From: Siccirubricoccus sp. G192
GTDB lineage: Bacteria; Pseudomonadota; Alphaproteobacteria; Acetobacterales; Acetobacteraceae
DNA length: 64,000 nucleotides
Direction of reading: 5' to 3'
Assembly (NCBI RefSeq): GCF_019084075.1
Contig: NZ_JAHREN010000001.1
Coordinates: 4,118,501-4,182,500 of the forward strand
Every line of letters begins with the position of its first letter. Within the stretch, counting starts at the first letter, position 1. The notes under the pieces are model-generated. The model did not search any database, was not told the origin of the DNA, and saw nothing but the letters and a program-made list of their open reading frames with translations. The position numbers and the translations under genes are program-made. This document shows positions 49,960 through 59,671 of this stretch, one piece after another.

Positions 49960-51036
49960 TCATGGCGTGATCGCCACCTTGAGGACACCGTCGCGCTGGT
50001 GGCTGAACAGGTCATAGGCCTCCTCGATCCGGTCCAGCGGGAAGCGGTGCGTCACCAGCGGCCCGAGGTCCAGCCGCCCGGCGGCGATCACCTCCATCAG
50101 CCGCCGCATCCGCTCCTTCCCGCCGGGGCAGAGCGTCGTGACGATGCGATGGTCGCCGAGGCCGGCGGCGAAGGCATCCAGCGGGATCCGCAGGTCGGTC
50201 GAATAGACGCCGAGGGAGGAAAGCGTGCCGCCCGGCCGCAGCACCCGCAGGCAAGCCTCGAAGGTCGCCTGGGTGCCGAGCGCCTCGATCGAGACATCCA
50301 CGCCGCGGCCGCCGGTGATGCGGCGGATTTCCTCCACCGGATCGGCCTTCGAGAAATCCACGACATGGTCGGCGCCGAGGCGCCTGGCCATCTCCAGCCG
50401 TTCCGGCACGCGGTCCACGGCGATGATGGTGGTCGCGCCTTTCAGCTTCGCGCCGGCGGTGGCGCAGAGCCCGATCGGCCCCTGGGCGAAGACCGCGACG
50501 GCATCGCCGATGCGGATCCCGCCGCTCTCGGCGCCGCCGAAGCCGGTGGACATGATGTCCGGGCACATCAGCACCTGCTCGTCCGTCAGGCTGTCCGGCA
50601 CCGGCGCCAGATTGGCCATGGCATCCGGCACCAGCACGTATTCGGCCTGGCAGCCATCGATGGTATTGCCGAACTTCCAGCCGCCCATGGGCTTCCAGCC
50701 ATGCGCCGTGCCAGCGCCATCCTGCGCGCCGCAGCCGCAGAGGCAGGCATTCGACCAGCCGCTCGGCGTGATGGCGCCGGCGATCACCCGCTGGCCCTCC
50801 CGGTAGCCCCGCACCGCGGAGCCGAGGCGCTCGATCACCCCCACCGGCTCATGGCCGATGGTGAGGCCCTCCGCCACCGGGTACTCGCCCTTCAGGATAT
50901 GCACGTCGGTGCCGCAGATCGTGGTGGTGGTCACGCGCATCAGGGCATCGAGCGGCCCCACCTCGGGCACCGGCTTCTCGCGGAGCTCGATCCGGCCGGG
51001 CCTGACGAAAGCGGCTGCCTTCATGGTCCGTGGCAT
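49960..51036 (-). CDS. Zinc-dependent alcohol dehydrogenase-family protein
   Basis: 358-residue medium-chain dehydrogenase/reductase. Catalytic-zinc residues are in TTICGTDVHILKGEYP and IGHEPVGVI, and the NAD-binding block is FAQGPIGLCATAGAKLKGATTIIAVD. The structural-zinc loop is altered to NACLCGCGAQDG, with three cysteines in C-x-C-G-C form instead of four widely spaced ones. ATG 51036 follows AGGAGG. It would oxidise or reduce an alcohol/aldehyde under low oxygen, given an FNR-like box 54-67 bases upstream. The substrate is unknown. Confidence 0.92.
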   Translation of the reverse strand: MPRTMKAAAFVRPGRIELREKPVPEVGPLDALMRVTTTTICGTDVHILKGEYPVAEGLTIGHEPVGVIERLGSAVRGYREGQRVIAGAITPSGWSNACLCGCGAQDGAGTAHGWKPMGGWKFGNTIDGCQAEYVLVPDAMANLAPVPDSLTDEQVLMCPDIMSTGFGGAESGGIRIGDAVAVFAQGPIGLCATAGAKLKGATTIIAVDRVPERLEMARRLGADHVVDFSKADPVEEIRRITGGRGVDVSIEALGTQATFEACLRVLRPGGTLSSLGVYSTDLRIPLDAFAAGLGDHRIVTTLCPGGKERMRRLMEVIAAGRLDLGPLVTHRFPLDRIEEAYDLFSHQRDGVLKVAITP

Positions 51037-51089
51037 GGCGTCCTCCTTCCTGTCCCCGGGGAACAGAGCCGAAGGCATGGGGGCCCGCA

Positions 51090-51103
51090 TTGATCCGCCG
51101 CAA
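51090..51103. promoter_or_regulatory. FNR/FixK-like box before the alcohol dehydrogenase gene
   Basis: TTGATCCGCCGCAA, 54-67 bases before the ATG at 51036. It matches the 49858 and 52083 sites at TTGATCC...CAA. Confidence 0.5.
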
Positions 51104-51124
51104 TCCGGCCCCGCCGGCCGTGCC

Positions 51125-51986
51125 TCAATGCGACATGAGCACGGGAACCGTCATCTGCCGCAGCAGGGTCCGGGTCACGCCGCCCAGGACCATCTCGCGG
51201 AACCGCGAGTGGCCATAGGCGCCCACGACCAGGAGATCGGCCGAGAGGTCGGCGGCCTGGTTCAGGAGCATGTCGCCGGCATCGAGCCCGGGCGCGACCG
51301 CATGCTGGACCTCCGCCTTGAGCCCGTGGCGCGCGAAGTGGAGGGCGATATCGGAACCTGGCTCCGCGCTCTCCGCTGCATCGCCATACCCGTCCTGGTC
51401 GCGGCGGAAGTTGACGGCGAGCACCGTCACGACCTCCGCATCCGCCATCAGGGGCAGTGCATCATTCGCCGCGCGCGCCGCCTCGCGGCTCGCGTTCCAG
51501 CCGAGGAGCACCCTGCGGCCCACCGTCTCGAAGCGGCCGGCATGGGGCACCACCAGGACCGGCCGGCCGGAGGAGAACAGCGCCCGCTCCAGCACCGGCC
51601 CGGCGAAGGGCGGGCCGCCATCCGGGTCTTCCTGCCCGACCACCAGCAGGTCGGCGCAGCGGGCATGCAGCGTCACCTGCTCGGCGGTCATGCCCTCGAC
51701 CAGGCGCCACTCCCCCCCTGATGCCATCAAGCCGCAGGCGCTCGCGGAAGGTCGCCTCCAGCTTGGCCGCGGCGGCGAGCGCCTCCCCCCGCATCTGGCC
51801 GAGCAGCTCGGCGACCGCCACCCCGCCGCTCGCATCCCCTGCCATGATCGCCGGCAGCATGACATCGACCACGTGCAGGGCGGTGAGATGCGCGTCGTGC
51901 CGCCGGGCGAGGCCGGCGGCCAACCGGAGCCGGGCTTCCGCCTGTGGCGTCGCATCGAGATGAACAAGGATGTCCCTGAGCTGCAT
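51125..51986 (-). CDS. Universal stress protein, tandem UspA (frameshift at 51712-51718)
   Basis: 286-residue tandem UspA protein when corrected. The first domain starts MQLRDILVHLDATPQAEARLRLAAGLARRHDAHLTALHVVD; the second has VLLGWNASREAARAANDALPLM and the nucleotide-binding end VVGAYGHSRFREMVLGGVTRTLLRQMTVPVLMSH with G-x2-G-x9-G(S/T). A run of seven Cs (51712-51718) breaks the frame; six would read LDGIRGEWRLVEGM. UspA proteins support survival under stress; here with a perfect FNR box 97-110 bases upstream. Confidence 0.9.
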
Positions 51987-52296
51987 CTTTTCCTCCCACT
52001 GGCCACGGGTGCGGCTGCCCGATGCTCTCCGGCGCCTGTCGAACCCGCTTTGCGAAGCCTAGGCCCCCGCGGCGCAGGCACCTTGATCCGCATCAACACA
52101 AAGGCAGGAGCAGCATGATGCGACCATTGCCGAACCGTGCAGGCCGCAAGGGTGCTCCGGCCAAGGAACCGGCCCGACATGCCGGCTTGCCCGCCGCACC
52201 AACCCACGGTCTAATCCTTCCGAAGGTCCGCCGCCGAGCGAGGCCACCGGGGGGAAACGACACCGTGACGCTGCCAGGCGCCTGCAGCAGGCCCGC
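51987..52296. promoter_or_regulatory. Divergent promoter region between UspA and the dipeptide transporter
   Basis: 310 bases with the FNR box at 52083-52096 and a relatively AT-rich segment around it. No gene is convincing. The transporter start (52297) has no clear ribosome site. Confidence 0.4.
52083..52096. promoter_or_regulatory. FNR/FixK consensus box before UspA
   Basis: TTGATCCGCATCAA is a perfect TTGAT-N4-ATCAA palindrome, the FNR/Anr/FixK consensus. It lies 97 bases before the UspA ATG. Confidence 0.65.
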
Positions 52297-53289
52297 ATGC
52301 TGATCTATCTCCTGCGCCGGCTGGGCCTGGCGCTGGTCACCTGCGTCTTCATCTCCGTCGTGGCCTTCGTCATCATCCGGCTGCCGCCGGGCGATTTCGT
52401 CGATGCCTTCATCGCCAACCTCGCCGCAAGCGGCAGCAGCGTCTCGGCGGAGCAGGCGGAGGCGATGCGCCGCGACTACGGCCTCGATCAGCCCGTGCTG
52501 ATACAGTATGTCCGCTGGGTCGGGCGCGTGCTGCATGGCGATTTCGGCGTCTCCATGGTCTGGCGCCGGCCCGTCACGGAGGTGATCGGCGACCGGCTCT
52601 GGCTCACCATGGTGGTGTCGCTGGCGGCGCTGTTCCTCACCTGGACCATTGCGCTGCCGATCGGCATCTATTCCGCGGTGCGGCAATATTCCCTGGGCGA
52701 CTACTTCTTCACCACGCTCGGCTTCATCGGGCTCGCGGTGCCGAATTTCCTGCTGGCGCTGATCCTGATGTATCTCGGCTTCCGCTATCTCGGGCTGAAT
52801 GTCGGCGGGCTGTTCTCGGCCGAATACGTGCAGGCACCCTGGAGCCTGGCGCGGGTCTGGGATCTGACGAAGCACCTGCCGTTGCCGGCCGCGGTGCTGG
52901 CCCTGGCCGGCACGGCGCAGCTCATCCGCATCATGCGCGCCAATCTGCTGGACGAGCTCCGCAAGCCCTATGTGGTCACGGCCCGCGCCAAGGGGCTCAC
53001 CGAGCGGCGGGCGATCCTGAAATACCCGGTGCGGGCGGCGCTCAATCCCTTCGCGAGTTCCATCGCCTACCTGTTTCCCTATCTGGTTTCGGGCAGCATC
53101 ATCGTCTCGCTCGTGCTGGGGCTGCCGACGGTGGGGCCGCTGCTGCTGCAAGCGCTGGTGGCGCAGGACATGTTCCTGGCCGGCGCCATCGTGCTGCTGC
53201 TCGGCGTCATGACGGTGGTCGGCACCCTGGTCTCCGACCTGCTGCTGATGTGGATCGACCCGCGCATCCGGCTGGAGGGAGGCGCATGA
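52297..53289 (+). CDS. Dipeptide/oligopeptide-type ABC permease 1 (DppB-like)
   Basis: 330-residue inner-membrane permease with six helices, starting LIYLLRRLGLALVTCVFISVVAFVIIRLPPGD, the usual DppB/OppB opening. The cytoplasmic EAA loop is near KPYVVTARAKGLTERRAILKYPVRAALNP. First gene of a five-gene transporter operon; its stop overlaps the next ATG (ATGA). The transporter type imports peptides or related nickel/opine-type solutes; which one is not clear. Confidence 0.93.
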   Translation: MLIYLLRRLGLALVTCVFISVVAFVIIRLPPGDFVDAFIANLAASGSSVSAEQAEAMRRDYGLDQPVLIQYVRWVGRVLHGDFGVSMVWRRPVTEVIGDRLWLTMVVSLAALFLTWTIALPIGIYSAVRQYSLGDYFFTTLGFIGLAVPNFLLALILMYLGFRYLGLNVGGLFSAEYVQAPWSLARVWDLTKHLPLPAAVLALAGTAQLIRIMRANLLDELRKPYVVTARAKGLTERRAILKYPVRAALNPFASSIAYLFPYLVSGSIIVSLVLGLPTVGPLLLQALVAQDMFLAGAIVLLLGVMTVVGTLVSDLLLMWIDPRIRLEGGA

Positions 53290-54416
53290 GCGCGACCACC
53301 ATCGCGGCCCTTCCCGATGGCGCGGTGGCCGAGGCGCGCTTCGCCCAGGCGACCCAGTTGCAGCTCACCTGGTGGCGCTTCCGCCGGCACAAGCTGGCGA
53401 TGGTGAGCCTGGTGGTGGTGGCGCTGTTCTACAGCGTCGCCGTCTTCGCCGATTTCCTGGCCACCAGCGACCCGCATGCCACCGACGCCCGGCGCAGCTT
53501 CATCCCGCCCCAGGGCATCCATCTTTTCGACGACAGCGGCTTCAACCCGCATGTCTATGGGCTGCGCGGGGTGCGCGACCCGCGCAGCTTCAAGCTGGCC
53601 TATACGCCGGATCCGGCGCGCAAGCTGCCGGTGCGGCTCTTCGCGCAGGGCTACAGCTATCACCTCTTCGGCCTGTTCGAGACCGATATCCACCTGCTCG
53701 GGCTGGAGGGTGGCGCCCGCACCGATGGCATCTTCCTGCTGGGCACCGACCAGCTCGGGCGCGACCTCTTCTCCCGCATGATGGTGGCGACGCGGGTCTC
53801 GCTCTCCATCGGGCTGGCCGGGGTGGCGCTCAGCCTGCTGCTCGGCGTGCTGCTCGGCGGCATCTCCGGGCTCTATGGCGGCTGGGTGGATACGCTGATC
53901 CAGCGGGTGATCGAGGTGCTGCGCTCCATCCCCACCATCCCGCTCTGGATGGGCCTGGCGGCGGCGCTGCCGAATACCTGGAGCGTGACGCAGGTCTATC
54001 TCGCCATCACCGTCATCATCTCGCTGATCGGCTGGACCGAGCTGGCGCGCGTGGTCCGCGGCCGCTTCCTGTCGCTCCGGGAGGAGGATTTCGTGGTGGC
54101 GGCGGAACTGGCCGGGGCCAGCCAGATGCGGATCATCTTCCGGCACATGCTGCCCTCCTTCGCCAGCCATGTCATCGCCGCGGTCAGCCTGGCGCTGCCG
54201 GCGATGATCGTGAGCGAGACCTCGCTCAGCTTCCTCGGGCTTGGCCTGCGGCCCCCGGCGGTGAGCTGGGGCATCCTGTTGCAGGATGCGCAGAACATCC
54301 AGGTGCTGTCCGGTGCGCCCTGGCTGCTCTCGGCCGCCGTTCCGGTGACGCTGGTGATCCTGGCCTTCAACTTCCTCGGCGATGGGCTGCGCGATGCGGC
54401 GGACCCCTATGGTTGA
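53286..54416 (+). CDS. Dipeptide/oligopeptide-type ABC permease 2 (DppC-like)
   Basis: 376-residue permease, longer than the usual ~300 because of a periplasmic insert between the first helix and the GTDQLGRDLFSRMMVATRVSLSIGL block. The EAA-loop REEDFVVAAELAGASQMRIIFRHMLP is present. ATG 53286 overlaps the stop of the first permease, and its own end overlaps the ATPase start by eight bases. The longer version of DppC goes with the large SBP family at the end of this operon. Confidence 0.93.
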   Translation: MSATTIAALPDGAVAEARFAQATQLQLTWWRFRRHKLAMVSLVVVALFYSVAVFADFLATSDPHATDARRSFIPPQGIHLFDDSGFNPHVYGLRGVRDPRSFKLAYTPDPARKLPVRLFAQGYSYHLFGLFETDIHLLGLEGGARTDGIFLLGTDQLGRDLFSRMMVATRVSLSIGLAGVALSLLLGVLLGGISGLYGGWVDTLIQRVIEVLRSIPTIPLWMGLAAALPNTWSVTQVYLAITVIISLIGWTELARVVRGRFLSLREEDFVVAAELAGASQMRIIFRHMLPSFASHVIAAVSLALPAMIVSETSLSFLGLGLRPPAVSWGILLQDAQNIQVLSGAPWLLSAAVPVTLVILAFNFLGDGLRDAADPYG

Positions 54417-55410
54417 GCGGACCTCCCTCTCCATCCGCGACCTCGCCGTGCAGTTCGAGAGCGAGCAGGGCGTGGTGCGGGCGCTGGATGGCGTTAGCTT
54501 CGACCTCCAGGCCGGCCGCACCCTCGGCATCGTCGGCGAGAGCGGCTGCGGCAAGAGCGTAACGGCGCGCTCCATCCTGCGCCTGGTGGACCGGCCCGGG
54601 CGCATCACCGGTGGCCGCATCCTGCTCGACCCCGGCACCCCGGCCCAGGCCGACCTCGTGGCGCTGAACCCGGACTCCCGGCAGATGCGCGCGGTGCGCG
54701 GCGGCCGGATCGGCCTCATCTTCCAGGAGCCGATGACGGCGCTGAGCGTCCATTACACCGTCGGCAACCAGATCATGGAGGCGGTGCTGCAGCACAGCGG
54801 CGCCTCGCCGCAGGAAGCACGCGCGCGGGCGATCGAACTCTTGCGGGAAGTCGGTATCCCACGCCCGGAGCTGCGGCTGGACTCCTATCCCTTCGAGCTC
54901 AGCGGCGGGCTGCGCCAGCGCGTCGGCATCGCCATGGCGCTGGCCGGCGACCCTGACATCGTCATCGCCGATGAGCCGACCACGGCGCTCGATGTCACCA
55001 CCCAGGCGCAGATCCTGGCGCTGCTGCGCGGCTTGCAGGAGCGGAAGCGCATCGCGCTCATGCTCATCACCCACGACATGGGGGTGATCGCGGAAATGGC
55101 CGATGACGTGGCGGTGATGTATCTCGGCCGCATCGTGGGATTCGCGCCGGTCATGGAATTGTTCAAGGCGCCCCGCCACCCCTATACCCGCGCCCTGCTG
55201 CGCGCCGTGCCGAGCATCCTGGCGGCGCCGCGCCAGCGCCTCTCCACCATCGGCGGCGCCGTGCCGCATCCCGGCCTCCGCCCCACCGGCTGCGCCTTCC
55301 ACCCTCGCTGCACCGAGGCGCTGGAAGGTCGCTGCGCGCGGGAGGCGCCGCCGCCCATCCCGCCGGGCCAGGCCGGCGCAAGCTGCTTCCTGGCGGAGGC
55401 CGTTGCATGA
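54409..55410 (+). CDS. Dipeptide-type ABC ATPase 1 (DppD-like)
   Basis: 333-residue ATPase. Walker A is [11 protein letters not shown], the signature [17 protein letters not shown], and Walker [16 protein letters not shown]. The C-terminal oligopeptide-transport domain has [15 protein letters not shown] text ([17 protein letters not shown]). ATG 54409 overlaps the previous gene by eight bases. With the next gene it forms the heterodimeric ATPase of the transporter. Confidence 0.94.
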   Translation: MVERTSLSIRDLAVQFESEQGVVRALDGVSFDLQAGRTLGIVGESGCGKSVTARSILRLVDRPGRITGGRILLDPGTPAQADLVALNPDSRQMRAVRGGRIGLIFQEPMTALSVHYTVGNQIMEAVLQHSGASPQEARARAIELLREVGIPRPELRLDSYPFELSGGLRQRVGIAMALAGDPDIVIADEPTTALDVTTQAQILALLRGLQERKRIALMLITHDMGVIAEMADDVAVMYLGRIVGFAPVMELFKAPRHPYTRALLRAVPSILAAPRQRLSTIGGAVPHPGLRPTGCAFHPRCTEALEGRCAREAPPPIPPGQAGASCFLAEAVA

Positions 55411-56405
55411 ACGTGCTGGAGGTCGAGGACCTGCGGAAGCATTTCCCGATCCGCGCCGGGCTGCTGCGGCGCGAGGTCGGGCGGGTGCGCGCGGTGGATG
55501 GCGTCAGCTTCCAGATCGCCGCCGGCGAGACCCTGGCGCTGGTGGGCGAGAGCGGCTGCGGCAAGACCACCGTCTCCCGCTGCATCCTGCGGGCGCAGCG
55601 CGCCACCTCCGGCGCCATCCGCTTCGCGCCGGAAGCGGGGCGCGTGGTGGACCTCGCCAGCCTGCCGAAGCGGGAGTTGCGGCCGCTCCGGCGGCACATG
55701 CAGATGATCTTCCAGGACCCCTATTCCTCGCTCAATCCACGCATGATGGTGGGCGATATCATCGCCGAGCCCCTGAAGGTGAACGGCGTGCCGGCGGCCG
55801 AGCGCCAGGCGCGGGTGCTGGAACTGCTGGAACTGGTGCAGATGCCGCCCGGCGCCCGCACCCGCTTCCCGCATGCCTTCAGCGGCGGCCAGCGGCAGCG
55901 CATCGGCATCGCCCGGGCGCTGGCGCTCAATCCGCGGCTGGTGGTGGCGGATGAGCCGGTCTCCGCGCTGGATGTCTCGGTGCAGGCGCAGATCATCAAC
56001 CTGCTGCTGGACCTGCAGGACCGGCTTGGCCTTTCCATGCTGTTCGTGGCGCATGACCTCAGCGTGGTGCGGCATGTCAGCGACCGCGTGGCGGTGATGT
56101 ATGTCGGCCGCATCGTGGAGGTGGCGCCGACCGATGCGCTGTATCGCACACCGCGCCACCCCTATACCGAAACCCTGCTGGCCGCGGTGCCGGCGCCGGA
56201 CCCGGCGCGGCGCGGCCGCCGCATCGCCGTCACCGGCGAGGTCGCCGACCCTGCCCACCCGCCGCCCGGCTGCGCTTTCCATCCGCGCTGCCCGCATGCG
56301 GTGGAACGCTGCCGGACGGAGCGGCCGGAATTGACGGAAGCCGGCGCAGGACGCTGGGTGAGCTGCCATCGGGCGGCGGAGCTTGATCTCATGGGTGTGC
56401 GTTAG
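55407..56405 (+). CDS. Dipeptide-type ABC ATPase 2 (DppF-like)
   Basis: 332-residue ATPase. Walker A is [13 protein letters not shown], signature [17 protein letters not shown], Walker [17 protein letters not shown]. The C-terminal domain [15 protein letters not shown] matches its partner. ATG 55407 overlaps the upstream stop (ATGA). It is followed 17 bases later by the substrate-binding protein gene. Confidence 0.94.
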   Translation: MNVLEVEDLRKHFPIRAGLLRREVGRVRAVDGVSFQIAAGETLALVGESGCGKTTVSRCILRAQRATSGAIRFAPEAGRVVDLASLPKRELRPLRRHMQMIFQDPYSSLNPRMMVGDIIAEPLKVNGVPAAERQARVLELLELVQMPPGARTRFPHAFSGGQRQRIGIARALALNPRLVVADEPVSALDVSVQAQIINLLLDLQDRLGLSMLFVAHDLSVVRHVSDRVAVMYVGRIVEVAPTDALYRTPRHPYTETLLAAVPAPDPARRGRRIAVTGEVADPAHPPPGCAFHPRCPHAVERCRTERPELTEAGAGRWVSCHRAAELDLMGVR

Positions 56406-56422
56406 AAAGCAGGGAGGAAGCC

Positions 56423-58441
56423 ATGCGCCGCAGGGAGCTTGGGATCGTGATGCTGGCCGGCTGGGCCGGCGCCGCCGCGGCGCAGTCCGGCGGATTCGAG
56501 CAATCCGGCCTGGTGGGCAAGCTGGAGGGCCCGACCCTCATCACGGATGCGGCGCGCTTCCCGAAGCAGTTCCGCGAGGCGCCGATGCTCGCCGAACAGG
56601 TGCGCGCCGGCCGATTGCCACCGGTGGAGCAGCGGCTGCCGCAGGACCTGATGGTGGTGCAGCCGCTGCGCAGCATCGGCAAATATGGCGGCACCTGGCG
56701 GCGCGGCTTCATCGGCCCCGGCGACAGCGAGAACGGCAACCGCCTGATGTCCGCCGACAAGCCGCTCTTCTTCGACGAGACCGGCACGAAGCTCATGCCC
56801 TGCCTGGCGAAGGGCTGGGAGGTCAGCGAGGATGGCCGGCGCACCACCCTGCATCTGCGGCGCGGGTTGCGCTGGTCGGACGGCACGCCCTGCACCGCGG
56901 ATGACTGGCTGTTCTGGTTCAACGACATCTACAGCAACAAGGACCTGGTGCCCGCCCCGGCGGCGGAGCTTGCCGCGAACGGCAAGCCCGGCCGCATGGT
57001 GAAGGTGGATGACGCGACCATCGCCTTCGAATTCGAGGAACCCTATTTCCTTTTCCCGAACCTCCTCGCCGGCGACACGCTGATCGGCGGCGGCCAGACG
57101 CGGCAGCAATCGGATGGCCGCAGCTACGCGCTTTATGCGCCGGCGCATTACCTGAAGCAGTTCCTGCCGAAGAACGCTTCGGTGGAGGCGTTGAATGCCC
57201 AGGCCCGCGCCGCCGGCTTCGGCAATTGGGTGCAGCTCTTCCAGTACAAATCCGACTGGCGGCTGAACCGGGAGCTGCCGACGCTCTCCGCCTGGCGCAT
57301 GGTGCAGCCGATCAATACCCAGCTCTGGGTGCTGGAACGCAACCCCTTCTATTACGCGGTGGATACCGAGGGGAATCAGCTTCCCTATATCGACCGCATC
57401 CAGATGACCCTGGCGGAGAATCCGGAGGTGGTGAACCTCCGCGCCATCGCCGGCGAATATGACTACCAGGAGCGCTTCATCGACCTCGGCAAGCTGCCGG
57501 TCATCATCGAGAACCAGGAGCGCAGCCGCTACAGGGTGCATCTCGACCTCGGCTTCAACGGCGCCGATTCCGTGCTGTTCCCGACCCTGACCTATACCGA
57601 GGACCGGGAGATCGGCCAGTGGCTCGGCAACGCGCAGTTCCGCCGGGCGCTGGCGCTGGGCATCGACCGGGAGCAGTTGAACGAGGCCTTCTGGCTCGGC
57701 CTCGGCACGCCGGGCTCGGTGATCCCGGCCGATGCCCTGCCGGAAAGCCCGGGCGGCGAATGGCGGCAGCGCTGGTCCAACCATGACCCGGCGCAGGCGA
57801 GCCGCATGCTCGATGCGCTCGGCCTGAACCGCAAGGACCGTGACGGCTACCGGCTGCGGCGCGACAACGGGCAGCGGCTGCGCTTCGAGATCGTGGTGGC
57901 GCAGACCCTCTCGCCCACCTGGCCGCAGCAGGCCGAGATGATCGTGCAACATTGGCGCCAGATCGGCATCGCCGCCGATGTGAAGGTGCTGGAACGCAGC
58001 CTGGCGCTGACGCGCGCCCGCAACGACCAGAACCAGTTCCTGCTCTGGACCAACAACGGCACGGAAAGCCTCTACCTCTATCCGCGCTATACCCTGCCGG
58101 TTGACCCGACAGCGGGCGTCATGGGCAATGCCTATGCGCTGTGGTTCGCCTCCGGCGGCGCCCGCGGCACCAAGCCGGAGGAGCCGGAGATGCTGCGCGC
58201 CTTCGAGCTGATGCGCGCCGCGACCGGACAGCGCGAGGAGGAGCGCAACAGGACCGCGCAGGAGATCTGGAAGCTGGCGGTGGAGCAGCAATGGGGGATC
58301 GGCCTGGTGGGCCTCTCCCCGGCCTTCATGGGCGTGCGCGTGGTGAGCGAGAAGCTGGAGAACGTGCCGGCGCGCACCGGCATCTCGCAGCATATCCGCA
58401 CGCCATGGGGCGCGCATCCGGAGCAGTGGTACTTCAAATAG
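56423..58441 (+). CDS. ABC peptide-type substrate-binding protein (SBP family 5)
   Basis: 672-residue extracellular solute-binding protein, larger than the usual ~540. It has a short signal peptide (ELGIVMLAGWAGAAAA). The family-5 start GGTWRRGFIGPGDSENGNRL and the conserved LHLRRGLRWSDGTPCTADDWLFWFNDIYSNKDL follow. Large family-5 SBPs like this bind peptides or sugar-like solutes; the substrate is unclear. It is last in the operon. A hairpin of the A family and an IS630 insertion follow directly. Confidence 0.93.
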   Translation: MRRRELGIVMLAGWAGAAAAQSGGFEQSGLVGKLEGPTLITDAARFPKQFREAPMLAEQVRAGRLPPVEQRLPQDLMVVQPLRSIGKYGGTWRRGFIGPGDSENGNRLMSADKPLFFDETGTKLMPCLAKGWEVSEDGRRTTLHLRRGLRWSDGTPCTADDWLFWFNDIYSNKDLVPAPAAELAANGKPGRMVKVDDATIAFEFEEPYFLFPNLLAGDTLIGGGQTRQQSDGRSYALYAPAHYLKQFLPKNASVEALNAQARAAGFGNWVQLFQYKSDWRLNRELPTLSAWRMVQPINTQLWVLERNPFYYAVDTEGNQLPYIDRIQMTLAENPEVVNLRAIAGEYDYQERFIDLGKLPVIIENQERSRYRVHLDLGFNGADSVLFPTLTYTEDREIGQWLGNAQFRRALALGIDREQLNEAFWLGLGTPGSVIPADALPESPGGEWRQRWSNHDPAQASRMLDALGLNRKDRDGYRLRRDNGQRLRFEIVVAQTLSPTWPQQAEMIVQHWRQIGIAADVKVLERSLALTRARNDQNQFLLWTNNGTESLYLYPRYTLPVDPTAGVMGNAYALWFASGGARGTKPEEPEMLRAFELMRAATGQREEERNRTAQEIWKLAVEQQWGIGLVGLSPAFMGVRVVSEKLENVPARTGISQHIRTPWGAHPEQWYFK

Positions 58442-58446
58442 GCAGG

Positions 58447-58497
58447 GCGCCCACGGCGGATCGCGTTCATGCCTGAACGCCCATCCGCCGTGGGCGC
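58447..58497 (+). repeat. Palindromic intergenic element, half copy A4
   Basis: One long stem-loop only, arms 58447-58469 and 58474-58497, with GCGTTCA/TGAACGC as in hairpin II of copies A2 and A3. It follows the SBP gene and ends right at the TA target of the IS630 element. Confidence 0.8.
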
Positions 58498-58499
58498 TA

Positions 58500-59647
58500 A
58501 GTAGGTAGCCAAAAGTTTTCGACCAGTCTGATCTTGCTGGCACACTGGCTGGCATGCGTGGACATGCAAAGCGTGAGGTGCAGCGGTTTTTTCCGGCCGA
58601 TCGGCGCCGCCTTGAGCGTGTGTTATCGGTGGCGCGCGAGGCACGGTTGTACCGCCGGGTCGAGGCGGTGCTGCTGGTCGCTGAAGGACAGCCAATCAGT
58701 GAGGTGGCCCGGCACGTGCGCGCCACACGGTTCAGTGTTCGCGGGTGGCTCGAACGCTACCTGGCGGCCCATGATGCCGCCGCCCTGGCGGACCGCCCGC
58801 GCCCCGGGCGACCGCACTCGGCCCCGCGGCTCACTCCGTGCCGCCTGGCGGCGGCCCTGGCACGCGACCCGCGCGGCTGCGGCTATCAGGCGACGAGTTG
58901 GACGGTGCCTCTGCTCAGGCAGTATCTGCACCGACGTCACGGCATCACGGTCGGCGCCCGAACGCTGCGCCGCCGCCTGCATGAGGCGAACTACCGCTGG
59001 AAGCGGCCCCGCTACGTCTACGTCGGACGGGCAGTACATCTGGCCCAGAAAAAAGGGGAATAATCCGGCGCCTGCGCGCTGGCTGGCGCGCCGGCGACGT
59101 GCTGCTGTGCTGCGACTGGACATTGCTGCGGCTGTTTCCCCCGCTGCGCGCGGCCTGGGCTCTCAAGGGCACGCAGGCCACCGTGCCGATCACCGGCGCG
59201 AACGCCAAGCGAGTGCTGTTCGGCGCGATCGACCTGCGGACCGCGCACCGGGTCGTGCTCGTCCGTCCGCGTGCCGGCGCTGCCGATGCGCAGGTCTTCT
59301 TGCGCGAGGTGCGACGCCGCTACCGCGCCGCCGGCACGATTTGGCTCCTGGCCGACCGGGCCAGCGCACACACCGCCGCGCGCACCCAGATGCTGGCCGC
59401 GGCGCTTGGCATCCGGTTCCTTTGGCTGCCCAAGCAGGCTCCGGAACTGAACGCCATGGACCAACTCTGGCGCGAACTGAAGCGGCTCATCGCCGCCAAT
59501 CGGCAGGCCACCTCGGTGAATGCTCTGGCCAGCGATGCCGCAGACTGGGTGCTGGGACTGACACCCCAGCAGGCGTGCCGCAAGGCCGGGATGGCTTCAA
59601 AGCACTTCTGGCTCAGGAACCTGATAGAAGACTTTTGGCCACCTACT
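58500..59647 (+). mobile_element. IS630-family insertion sequence
   Basis: 1148-bp element with imperfect terminal inverted repeats: left AGTAGGTAGCCAAAAGTTTT and right (complement) AGTAGGTGGCCAAAAGTCTT. It is flanked by TA on both sides (58498-58499 and 59648-59649), the TA duplication of IS630/Tc1. It holds a transposase in two overlapping frames. It sits against a palindromic repeat. Confidence 0.93.
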
Positions 59648-59650
59648 TAG
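58554..59650 (+). CDS. IS630 transposase in two frames joined at A6 (59049-59054)
   Basis: DDE transposase in two frames. The first part (58554-59063, 169 residues) has a winged-helix DNA-binding domain ending HLAQKKGE. The second frame continues as RGIIRRLRAGWRAGDVLLCCDWTLLR and holds the DDE core: Asp in CCDWTLL, Asp in WLLADRASAH, Glu in DQLWRELKRL, ending DFWPPT. The frames meet in CAGAAAAAAGGGG, needing a -1 slip; poly-A slippage is typical of frameshifted IS transposases and is plausible here as programmed rather than an error. Joined length is about 365 residues. Confidence 0.88.
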
Positions 59651-59671
59651 CCTATAGGGAAGAGACCCACC

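Noticed and set aside
52093..53151. Minus-strand frame opposite the DppB-like gene
   Set aside because: Antisense to a clear permease; translation is Gln/Asp/His-rich shadow sequence.
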